Assembly: GCA_025464025.1 (NCBI GenBank)
Contig: JAODBP010000229.1
Location: 1 to 5,635, forward strand
Origin: Actinomycetes bacterium
Lineage (GTDB): Bacteria; Actinomycetota; Acidimicrobiia; Acidimicrobiales; CADCSY01
DNA: 5,635 bases
Direction of reading: 5' to 3'
Shown here: positions 1-5,635 of the stretch, in pieces
How the letters are laid out: the number at the start of each line of letters is the position of its first letter
How positions within the stretch are numbered: position 1 is the first letter of the stretch
Notes under the pieces: model-generated
What the model was told of the DNA's origin: nothing
The model's input: the letters and a program-made list of their open reading frames with translations, nothing else
Databases searched by the model: none
Position numbers and translations under genes: made by a program

Positions 1-887
1 TCCTCGAACACCTCGACGGCGACCTGCCAGAAGTAGCGCCGCTCGAGCAGGCCCTGGTCGATGCCGTCGCCCAGCACCTTCACGGCCACGGGCGCGGCGA
101 GGACGACGAGCACGACGACGACGGCGATGCCCCGGCGGCCACGGAGGGCCGTGGGGACGGGCACGGCGCCCGTGACGAGCAGGAGCACGACGAGCACGAG
201 GGCGGCGACGGCCACCGTGGCCGGTCCCTGGAACGACTCGGTGGCGAGCGCCAGGGGCACGATGCCGATCGCCGTGGCCCCGCCGACGACGCGCCAGGCC
301 ACCGGCAGGGGTGCCAGGGCCACCACCGCACACAGGGGGAAGGCCATGCCGAGCCACCCGCCGAGGAAGTTCGTGTTGCCCATCGTCGAGATGATGTTGT
401 GGGCCGACCGCAGGTGCCACGGATCGATGTCGGCCCACTGGAGGAGGCCGTAGACCGTGATCGCCGCCGCCGACCCCACGATCGTGAGCACCAGGACGGG
501 AAGGCTCCGCTCGTCGAACGCCCGCACGACCGTGAAGAAGAGGATGACCCCCCCGAGGTAGCCGAGGAACCCGGCGTACTGGGAGAACTCACCGACCAGC
601 GACTGGAGCGGCGTGGTCGAGGTGATCGTGGTGATGCCCAGGGCGACGACGAAGGCCCCGGCCGCGGCTGCGCACCACAGCCCGGGCAGCACGACCTCTC
701 GCTCGCGGATGGCCCGACCGGCGGCGATCGCCAGGCAGGCGACCGCGGCCAGGGCGACGACCGTTGCCTTGGGGACGCCGTAGATGTCGCCCTTCGACTT
801 GTAGAAGACGAGAGCGGAGCCGGCCGTCGCCACCGCGACGGTGATCCGCTGCCAGCGCAGCGTCTGGGCCAACACGACGTTCATCAT
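1..887 (-). CDS. O-antigen ligase family (Wzy_C-like) polytopic membrane protein, C-terminus missing
   Basis: Translating the minus strand from ATG at 887 gives 295 residues that run off the window edge without a stop. The protein is strongly hydrophobic, with about nine membrane segments by eye, roughly at residues 15-28, 40-57, 70-88, 105-121, 130-149, 174-192, 199-215, 223-241 and 253-269. The pattern fits the O-antigen ligase/polymerase superfamily: a TPLQSLVGEFSQYAGFLGYL stretch at 92-111, MGNTNFLGGWLGM at 169-181 (the family's G-N-x-N-F-x-g-x-L signature), ESFQGP at 217-222 where many members have S-R-G, and RRYFWQVAVEVF at 283-294, the usual start of the large catalytic periplasmic/extracellular loop. 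Known members transfer or polymerise lipid-linked glycans outside the membrane; the substrate here is unknown. The frame opens at the stop of the MFS gene, and ATG 887 is the first usual start (a second ATG follows at 884). No good Shine-Dalgarno is visible. The gap to the MFS stop is 30 bases, so co-transcription is likely. The family call is fairly firm; ligase versus polymerase is not resolvable. Confidence 0.8.
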   Translation of the reverse strand, partial: MMNVVLAQTLRWQRITVAVATAGSALVFYKSKGDIYGVPKATVVALAAVACLAIAAGRAIREREVVLPGLWCAAAAGAFVVALGITTITSTTPLQSLVGEFSQYAGFLGYLGGVILFFTVVRAFDERSLPVLVLTIVGSAAAITVYGLLQWADIDPWHLRSAHNIISTMGNTNFLGGWLGMAFPLCAVVALAPLPVAWRVVGGATAIGIVPLALATESFQGPATVAVAALVLVVLLLVTGAVPVPTALRGRRGIAVVVVLVVLAAPVAVKVLGDGIDQGLLERRYFWQVAVEVFE

Positions 888-917
888 CGCCGTCGGCGCA
901 GCCGCGGCCGGGGATCG

Positions 918-2297
918 TCAGCCGACCGAGGTCGGCTCGACCACGGCGACCGGGCCGGGCAGGCGCCGGCCGACGAGCATGCCGACCACGGCGACGGCCG
1001 CCGCGACGCCCCAGGCGACGGCGATGCCGGTGGCTGCGTCCCACCCCCGGGCGTCGCCGACGGCGACGGCCGCCCCGCCGAAGCCGGTGCCGAGCGACAC
1101 GCCGAGCTGGTCGGTGAGCTGGAGGGCGGACGTGACCGCGCCCTCCCGTCCGGCTGGCGCCTCGCGGAGCACGGTCAGCGAGATCGGGGCGTAGGCCAGC
1201 CCGATCCCGAGGCCACCGACCGTCCAGCCGACGAAGCCGACGGCGACGGGCACGTCGCGCCACAGCATCAGCGCGGTGACGGCGATGCCGCCGAGGATGA
1301 TGGCGTGCCCGAGCACCACCAGCCGCCGGGCCCCGACACGGTGCACCAGCCGCTCCTGCATCCAGGCGCCGGTCGTCCACGTGAGGGTGGTGAGGGTGAC
1401 GCTGACCCCGATCCAGAACGTGCTCATGCCCCGCACCTCGTGGAGGGCGAGCGGCACGTAGGCGTCGGCCCCGAAGAACGCGAACGTGAGGATCCCCCGC
1501 TCGAGCACGGCGGCCGGCAGGCCGGGCCGGGCCTGCACCGTCCCGGCCGGCACCAGTCGCAGGTAGGCCGGCCAGGCCACCACCGCACCGCCGATCACGA
1601 GGGCGGCGAGGAGGAGCGGGTTGTGGTTGCCGAGCCCGGCGAGCACGGCAGCGGCGCCGGCCGCGACCCGGAGGGCGTCGGGGAGGCGGCTGCGATCGGG
1701 GACGTCGTCGTCGTCGACGGTGCCCGGCCCGATCGGTCGGAGGGACGGGAGCGTGAGGATGCCGGCGACGATGACGAACGGCAGCAGCCCCATGAAGACG
1801 GTGCGCCACCCGAAGGCGTGCTCGACCACCGTGGCCAGCGTCGGCCCGAGGATCCCGGGGATCACCCAGGCGGAGGAGAGCACGGCGAACATCCGTGGTC
1901 GCAGGGCCTCGGGGTAGCTCCGGCCGATCGCCACGTAGCCGATGGCCGGCACCGCTCCGGCGCCGAACCCCTGCACGGCGCGGGCCAGGACGAGGACGAG
2001 CATCGTGGGCGCCAGCCCGCCGGCGAGGAGGCCGAGGGCGAACAGCGACAGCCCGACGGTGAAGCCGGGAGCGGCCCCGAGCCGGTCGGCCGACTGGCCG
2101 GCGACCACGATCCCCACCATGGTGCCGAGGAAGAAGGCGCTGAACACCCAGCCGTAGAGCGACACGCCGCCGAGGTCGTCGCTGACCTTGGGCAGCACGG
2201 TGCCGATGGCCAGCGACTCGAGGGCGACGAGCGAGATCGTGAGGGTGAGGCCGACGGTGAGCTGTCGCCGCGCCGGGCTCCAGACCCCGTCCCTCAC
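918..2297 (-). CDS. MFS transporter, DHA2/EmrB-QacA-like, about 14 TM segments
   Basis: This is a 459-residue major facilitator protein, a proton-coupled transporter most likely acting as an exporter. From GTG 2297, TM1 carries LVALESLAIGTVLP (23-36), followed by a GW-x-F-S-A-F-F-L-G segment. Motif A is GQSADRLGAAP (67-77) in the first cytoplasmic loop; RAVQGFGAGA (106-115) is motif B; VIPGILGPTLA (145-155) is the antiporter-type motif C, followed by WRTVF (164-168). An acidic linker (GTVDDDD) precedes two extra hydrophobic segments between the halves, giving about 14 segments by eye, as in DHA2 drug exporters. The length fits that family. The start is GTG 2297, which overlaps the lactonase TGA as GTGA, so translation is probably coupled. 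GTG 2300, one codon earlier, is an equal alternative, and neither has a clear Shine-Dalgarno. The open frame continues upstream across the lactonase gene, but that part is not MFS-like. Substrate unknown; a product of the neighbouring lactonase or a toxic metabolite are both possible. Confidence 0.92.
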   Translation of the reverse strand: MRDGVWSPARRQLTVGLTLTISLVALESLAIGTVLPKVSDDLGGVSLYGWVFSAFFLGTMVGIVVAGQSADRLGAAPGFTVGLSLFALGLLAGGLAPTMLVLVLARAVQGFGAGAVPAIGYVAIGRSYPEALRPRMFAVLSSAWVIPGILGPTLATVVEHAFGWRTVFMGLLPFVIVAGILTLPSLRPIGPGTVDDDDVPDRSRLPDALRVAAGAAAVLAGLGNHNPLLLAALVIGGAVVAWPAYLRLVPAGTVQARPGLPAAVLERGILTFAFFGADAYVPLALHEVRGMSTFWIGVSVTLTTLTWTTGAWMQERLVHRVGARRLVVLGHAIILGGIAVTALMLWRDVPVAVGFVGWTVGGLGIGLAYAPISLTVLREAPAGREGAVTSALQLTDQLGVSLGTGFGGAAVAVGDARGWDAATGIAVAWGVAAAVAVVGMLVGRRLPGPVAVVEPTSVG

Positions 2298-3193
2298 CAC
2301 GCCAGCGGCAGGCCGGGCCTGGGCCACTCCCCCACGAGGACGCGACCGGTGCTGGCCAAGGTGACGTAGGTCGTCGTGCCGTCGAAGCAGAGGTTGGTGA
2401 CGAGGCGGTCCTCGTCGAGCCGCACCAGCTCCTGGGCCCCGTCGGGCGAGACGACCGTGATGCCGCCCTCGACGAGGGTGCCGATGCAGATGTTGCCGTC
2501 GGCGTCGACGGCGAGGCTGTCGAACAGCCGCTGGTCGGGCGCCCGCATGAGCACGCGCTGGCCGCTGACCTGACCGGGCCCGGTGACGTCCCACTCGAGC
2601 AACCGGGCCGTGTGGGTCTCGGCCACGTAGAGCCGACTGCCGTCCGGCGAGAGGCCGACGCCGTTGGGGGCGTGGAGGCCGGGCACGACCTCGGTGATCG
2701 AACGGCCGTCCGGCGTCGCGTGGTAGAGGACGCCGAGGTCCTCGTCCCGCTCGCGACGCTTGCCGTGGTCGGTGAACCAGATGCCGCCGGAGGCGTCGAA
2801 CACGAGGTCGTTGGGGCCGTTGAGGCGCACGCCGTCGCACTCGGTGTAGAGGTCGGTCCACCCGCCGGTGGCGAGGTCGACCCGCTGGATGCGACCACCG
2901 ATGTAGTGCTCGTCGACGGTGACGCCACCGGGGCCGAACGGCAGGAGCATCCCGTCGGGCAGCTCGGTGAACGGGTAGCCACCGCTGTTGCAGACGTAGA
3001 CGGCACCGTCCGGGCCGAGGGCGGCGCCGTTCGGGCTGCCGCCCAGCTCGGCCACCGTCGCCTTGGAGCCGTCGGGCGCGATGCGGGTGAGGCGGCCGGC
3101 CAGCAGCTCGACGACGAGCAGGTCGCCGTCGGGCAGGACCACCGGCCCCTCGGGGAAGCGCAGGCCGTCGGTCAGGATCCGGGCGTCGCGCAC
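2294..3193 (-). CDS. SMP-30/gluconolactonase/LRE-family beta-propeller hydrolase
   Basis: This is a complete 299-residue protein of the SMP-30/gluconolactonase/regucalcin family, six-bladed propellers that use one divalent metal to hydrolyse sugar lactones or related esters. The metal and active-site residues align by motif: E15 in FPEGPV, N128 in GPNDLVFD, N177 in APNGVGLSPDG and D225 in DSLAVD. Their spacing (49 and 48 residues between the last three) is close to that of human regucalcin. Other family blocks are SPNGAALGPDG, GGRIQRVDL, GGIWFTDHGK and LYVAETHTARLLEW. A longer loop at about 71-100 (SGGYPFTE through DEHYIGG) places it with the bacterial gluconolactonase-like subgroup. There is no signal peptide or membrane segment, so it is probably cytoplasmic. 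The start is GTG at 3193: the frame is closed upstream by the ftsK TAA, leaving only three non-start codons between, so no earlier start exists. No clear Shine-Dalgarno is present, suggesting coupling to ftsK translation. The last codons overlap the MFS start by four bases. The natural substrate is undetermined. Confidence 0.92.
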   Translation of the reverse strand: MRDARILTDGLRFPEGPVVLPDGDLLVVELLAGRLTRIAPDGSKATVAELGGSPNGAALGPDGAVYVCNSGGYPFTELPDGMLLPFGPGGVTVDEHYIGGRIQRVDLATGGWTDLYTECDGVRLNGPNDLVFDASGGIWFTDHGKRRERDEDLGVLYHATPDGRSITEVVPGLHAPNGVGLSPDGSRLYVAETHTARLLEWDVTGPGQVSGQRVLMRAPDQRLFDSLAVDADGNICIGTLVEGGITVVSPDGAQELVRLDEDRLVTNLCFDGTTTYVTLASTGRVLVGEWPRPGLPLAW

Positions 3194-3202
3194 CCGCTGA
3201 GG

Positions 3203-5506
3203 TTAGGACGCCGAGTTGCCGGCGAGGAGCTCCTCGAGCTCCTCCGGCGTCATCAGCACGTCGCGGGCCTTCGACCCGGTGGACGGCCCGACCACGCCGC
3301 GCTGCTCGAGCAGGTCCATGAGCCGGCCAGCTCGGGCGAAGCCGACGCGGAGCTTGCGCTGGAGCATCGACGTCGAGCCGAGCTGCGAGCGCACGATCAG
3401 CTCCATGGCCTGCCAGACGAGGGACTCGTCGTCGTCGCCGTCGCCGTGGTTCGAGCTGCCACCCATGCCGGGGAAGGCCTGGTCCTCGCCGTCGTCGCCG
3501 AGGTTGACCTCCTCGACGACCTGCGGGTTCTGCTTCCGCCAGTGGGCGACGACCTTGCGGACCTCGTCCTCGTCGACCCACGCCCCCTGGATGCGTCGGG
3601 GCACCGAGGAGGCCGGGCCGAGCAGGAGCATGTCGCCCCGGCCGATCAGCCGCTCGGCGCCCTGCTGGTCGAGGATGACGCGGGAGTCGGCCAGGCTCGA
3701 CACGGCGAACGCCAGGCGGGCCGGCACGTTGGCCTTGATCACGCCGGTGATGACGTTGACCGACGGGCGCTGGGTGGCGAGCACGAGGTGGATGCCGACG
3801 GCGCGGGCCATCTGGGCGATGCGGACGATCGACTCCTCGACGTCGCGCGCCGCGACCATCATGAGGTCGTTGAGCTCGTCGACGACGATGACGATGAAGC
3901 TCAGCCGCTTGTAGATCGTCTCACCCGGGTCGTCGACGCCCTCGGCCCGCGGCTCGGTGCGCAGCTCGCCCCGGTCGAACATGTTGTTGTAGCCGGTGAC
4001 GTCGCGCACCCCGACCTCGGAGAGGAGGTCGTAGCGCCGCTCCATCTCCTTGACCGCCCACGAGAGGGCGTTGGCCGCCTTCTTCGGGTTGACCACCACC
4101 GACGTGAGCAGGTGGGGCAGGTTGCTGTACTGGCCCATCTCGACCCGCTTGGGGTCGATGAGGATCAGCCGCACCTGGTCGGGCGTGGCCCGCACGAGGA
4201 TCGACGTGATCAGGCTGTTGATGCAGCTCGACTTGCCGGCACCGGTGGCGCCGGCGATGAGGATGTGCGGCATCTCGGCCAGGTTGGCCATCACGGCCCG
4301 ACCGCTGATGTCGAGGCCGACGGCGACCTCGCACGGGTGGGTGGCCCGGCGAGCCTCCTCGCTGGCCAGGATGTCGCCGAGGGCGACGAGCTGGCGCTTC
4401 GTGTTCGGCACCTCGACCCCGATGGCCGACCGGCCCGGGATGGGCGCCAGGATGCGGACGTCGGGCGACGCCATGGCGTAGGCGATGTCCTTCGACAGGC
4501 TGGTGACCCGGTTCACCTTCACACCCGGGCCGAGCTCGAGCTCGAAGCGGGTGACGGTCGGGCCGACCGCCGCGCCGATGAGGCGGGTCTCGACGCCATG
4601 GGCGGCCAGCGCCATCTCCAGCGTGCGCCCCTGCTCCTCGACCAGCTTCTGATCGATGGCCTCGTGCTTGCTCCGCTTCAGCAACGAGAGCGGCGGGAGC
4701 TTCCAGTCGCTCTTCTCGGCGGCCGGGCCGAGGTCGATGGCGAGCTGGTCGGCCTCGGTCGGCGGCTGCGCGCCCGGGAGGTGGATCTGCACCGGCGGCC
4801 GCTCGATCGCGATGGCCGCGGTGACGTCCTCGTCGTCGCCGCCGTCGTAGACCTCGGTCGGCGGTTCGACCAGGTCGATCGTGGTCGTCGGCTCGACGAT
4901 CGTCACGTCCTCGATCTCGTCGTGCTCGCCGATCGTCTCGAGCCACTTCACGCCCCGCTGGGCGCTGCGCCCGACGGGCCGGGCGACGTCGCCCACGAGG
5001 TGGAGGAACGACCGGGGCGACGTGCGGGTGAAGAGCAGGATGCCGGCCAGGCCGACCACGAGGAAGATCACGAGCGCGCCGGCCGTGCCGAGCACCGACT
5101 GCACGGGGTGGCCGAGGCCGGCGCCGAGCCAGCCGCCGCTGATGCCGGCGCCGAACAGCGAGGCGGTGCCCTCGACGGCGACGACGACGAGCGCCATCGA
5201 GATCCCGACGCGGCGGCGGTCGGCCGAACGGCCCCGGAGCAGCAGGCCACCGATCCACGCCAGCAGCAGGGGCAGGGCGAGCGAGAGGACGCCGAGGGCG
5301 TCCCAGGAGAAGTCCCGGATGCCGTCGCCGACCGGACCGGCCACGCCGGCCCACGTGCCGAGGGCGCAGATGACGCCAGCCACCACCAGCACCACGCCCC
5401 ACAGCTCGGGGTGCAGGGCCATGCCGGCCGAGGCCGGCTGCTTCTTCTTGGCCGGAGCCCGCTTGGCGGCGGGCTTGCGGGCCGGCGGCTTGCGCGTCGT
5501 CGTCAC
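3203..5506 (-). CDS. ftsK: FtsK/SpoIIIE DNA translocase
   Basis: This is a complete 767-residue septal DNA pump that uses ATP to move chromosomal DNA through the closing division site. Residues 1-28 are Lys/Pro/Ala-rich and basic. Four membrane segments follow, at about 33-55, 67-90, 100-121 and 134-159. An acidic, low-complexity linker (about 190-265) leads to the alpha domain (about 272-380, with GRSAIGVEVPN at 358-368). The RecA-like beta motor has Walker A GATGAGKSS (419-427, K425), the DPKRVE block (451-456), Walker B VIVVDE (539-544) and LATQRPSVNVITGVIKANVP (576-595). A Gly/Asp-rich linker (about 661-693) joins the gamma winged-helix domain (about 694-753: STSMLQRKLRVGFARAGRLM, then GSKARDVL), which reads the orienting DNA motifs. 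The Walker B region reads DELNDLMM, where most homologues have DE(F/L)ADLMM. The linker is short, so the protein is smaller than many actinobacterial FtsKs. The GTG start at 5506 is chosen because the basic N-terminus begins there; only non-standard codons lie upstream in frame and its Shine-Dalgarno is weak. It heads the local gene cluster. Confidence 0.97.
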   Translation of the reverse strand: MTTTRKPPARKPAAKRAPAKKKQPASAGMALHPELWGVVLVVAGVICALGTWAGVAGPVGDGIRDFSWDALGVLSLALPLLLAWIGGLLLRGRSADRRRVGISMALVVVAVEGTASLFGAGISGGWLGAGLGHPVQSVLGTAGALVIFLVVGLAGILLFTRTSPRSFLHLVGDVARPVGRSAQRGVKWLETIGEHDEIEDVTIVEPTTTIDLVEPPTEVYDGGDDEDVTAAIAIERPPVQIHLPGAQPPTEADQLAIDLGPAAEKSDWKLPPLSLLKRSKHEAIDQKLVEEQGRTLEMALAAHGVETRLIGAAVGPTVTRFELELGPGVKVNRVTSLSKDIAYAMASPDVRILAPIPGRSAIGVEVPNTKRQLVALGDILASEEARRATHPCEVAVGLDISGRAVMANLAEMPHILIAGATGAGKSSCINSLITSILVRATPDQVRLILIDPKRVEMGQYSNLPHLLTSVVVNPKKAANALSWAVKEMERRYDLLSEVGVRDVTGYNNMFDRGELRTEPRAEGVDDPGETIYKRLSFIVIVVDELNDLMMVAARDVEESIVRIAQMARAVGIHLVLATQRPSVNVITGVIKANVPARLAFAVSSLADSRVILDQQGAERLIGRGDMLLLGPASSVPRRIQGAWVDEDEVRKVVAHWRKQNPQVVEEVNLGDDGEDQAFPGMGGSSNHGDGDDDESLVWQAMELIVRSQLGSTSMLQRKLRVGFARAGRLMDLLEQRGVVGPSTGSKARDVLMTPEELEELLAGNSAS

Positions 5507-5519
5507 AGTCCGACCGACG

Positions 5520-5549
5520 CTACTTCCGCGCCTGGGTGAAATCGGGCAT
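5520..5549 (-). CDS. Candidate nine-codon leader ORF upstream of ftsK
   Basis: ATG at 5549 opens a nine-codon frame, MPDFTQARK, ending in TAG at 5522-5520, which is 13 bases before the ftsK GTG. It has the best ribosome-binding site in the window, GGAGG eight bases before the ATG, while ftsK itself has only a weak one. It is out of frame with ftsK. It may act as a leader whose termination delivers ribosomes to the ftsK start. It could equally be a chance ATG, or point to a misplaced start or sequence error at the 5' end of ftsK. I know of no named family, and no amino-acid run suggests classical attenuation. Confidence 0.35.
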   Translation of the reverse strand: MPDFTQARK

Positions 5550-5557
5550 GCCAGGAA

Positions 5558-5562
5558 CCTCC
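5558..5562 (-). promoter_or_regulatory. Shine-Dalgarno GGAGG serving ATG 5549
   Basis: On the minus strand GGAGG lies eight bases before ATG 5549, an ideal distance. It is about 50 bases from the ftsK GTG, too far to serve that start directly. This makes the mini-ORF, rather than ftsK, the natural entry point for ribosomes on this leader. Confidence 0.5.
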
Positions 5563-5580
5563 GGCCGCCCGCCAGGGATC

Positions 5581-5586
5581 AGGGTA
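5581..5586 (-). promoter_or_regulatory. Weak -10-like hexamer (TACCCT) upstream of ftsK
   Basis: TACCCT on the minus strand fits the loose TAnnnT actinobacterial -10 pattern and sits 75 bases before the ftsK GTG. Transcription would then begin near 5574, just ahead of the GGAGG and mini-ORF. No convincing -35 box is found 16-18 bases upstream. In GC-rich DNA such a match can be chance, so this is only a candidate. Confidence 0.2.
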
Positions 5587-5614
5587 GCGCCCGTCCCCAC
5601 GACCGTGGTGGAGC

Positions 5615-5635
5615 TCAGGCCTCCATGACCACGGG
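5615..5635 (-). CDS. C-terminal end of upstream gene, possibly ribonuclease J
   Basis: The minus strand reads PVVMEA and then TGA at 5617-5615, entering from beyond the window. Only six residues are visible, so identity rests on resemblance: actinobacterial RNase J proteins typically end in a Pro-(V/T)-(V/I)-x-E-(V/A) tail after an R-R-P-M-like block, and the RNase J gene is commonly near ftsK in these genomes. RNase J is a metallo-beta-lactamase-fold RNase that processes and degrades RNA. The reading frame is inferred; if the tail is chance, this stretch is simply intergenic. Confidence 0.4.
   Translation of the reverse strand, partial: PVVMEA

Noticed and set aside
100..210. Runs of GAC/ACG trinucleotides resembling a microsatellite
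   Set aside because: They encode Val/Leu-rich membrane segments of the minus-strand protein through GTC and CTC codons and are not exact tandem repeats.
399..2369. A 656-codon plus-strand open frame opposite the MFS and O-antigen-ligase-like genes
   Set aside because: Low-complexity charged sequence with no recognisable fold, explained as a GC-driven shadow of the real minus-strand genes.
3224..3235. 12-base palindrome GAGGAGCTCCTC near the ftsK 3' end
   Set aside because: It arises from repeated Glu and Leu codons (EELEELLA) in the protein tail and lies inside the gene.
2298..3581. Upstream extension of the MFS reading frame through the lactonase gene and into ftsK
   Set aside because: This part is Arg/Pro/Gly-rich and not MFS-like, while the other frame over most of the same bases gives a well-conserved propeller protein.
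5270..5277. GGGCAGGG, matching the E. coli FtsK-orienting pattern GGGNAGGG
   Set aside because: A few matches are expected by chance in a sequence this GC-rich, and the orienting motif of this organism is unknown.
2612..5539. A 975-codon open frame on the plus strand opposite ftsK and the lactonase
   Set aside because: Its translation is Arg/Gly/Asp/Glu/Ala-rich with no domain, and it mirrors the minus-strand genes base for base. High GC suppresses stop codons in the antisense frame. The opposite strand encodes two unmistakable proteins.
5597..5608. Short inverted repeat CCAC-GACC-GTGG after the upstream stop, as a possible terminator
   Set aside because: The stem is only four pairs and no T-run follows on the minus strand.

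Overview
The window is very GC-rich, about 70% by eye, with strong G/C preference at third codon positions. Every recognisable gene lies on the minus strand, so transcription runs from high to low coordinates. The FtsK has a Lys/Pro/Ala-rich N-terminus, many genes start with GTG, and the sequence just upstream looks like the end of a ribonuclease J gene. Together these suggest a high-GC Actinomycetota chromosome. A lineage such as Acidimicrobiia is possible but is only a guess.

Layout in transcription order. (1) 5635-5615: the last six codons and stop of an upstream gene. The tail PVVMEA resembles the C-terminus of RNase J, which often lies next to ftsK in actinobacteria. (2) 5614-5507: a gap of about 108 bases. 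It holds a weak -10-like hexamer and a nine-codon open frame with a good Shine-Dalgarno, ending just before ftsK. (3) 5506-3203: a complete FtsK/SpoIIIE DNA translocase of 767 aa, with four membrane segments, alpha and beta motor domains and a gamma winged helix. (4) 3193-2294: an SMP-30/gluconolactonase-like beta-propeller of 299 aa with its metal ligands present. (5) 2297-918: a 14-TM-type MFS transporter of 459 aa, overlapping the previous stop by four bases (GTGA). (6) 887-1: the first 295 residues of an O-antigen-ligase-family membrane protein, cut by the window edge.

The genes after ftsK are 9, -4 and 30 bases apart with no visible terminator, so they probably form one transcription unit. 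FtsK is housekeeping: chromosome segregation at division. The lactonase and MFS pair are probably translationally coupled and may handle a sugar lactone or related small molecule, but the substrate cannot be read from sequence. The O-antigen-ligase-like protein suggests envelope glycan assembly.

The window looks like ordinary core plus accessory metabolism. I see no mobile element, CRISPR array, RNA gene or clearly novel system. The item most worth a second look is the mini-ORF with its strong ribosome-binding site directly upstream of ftsK.
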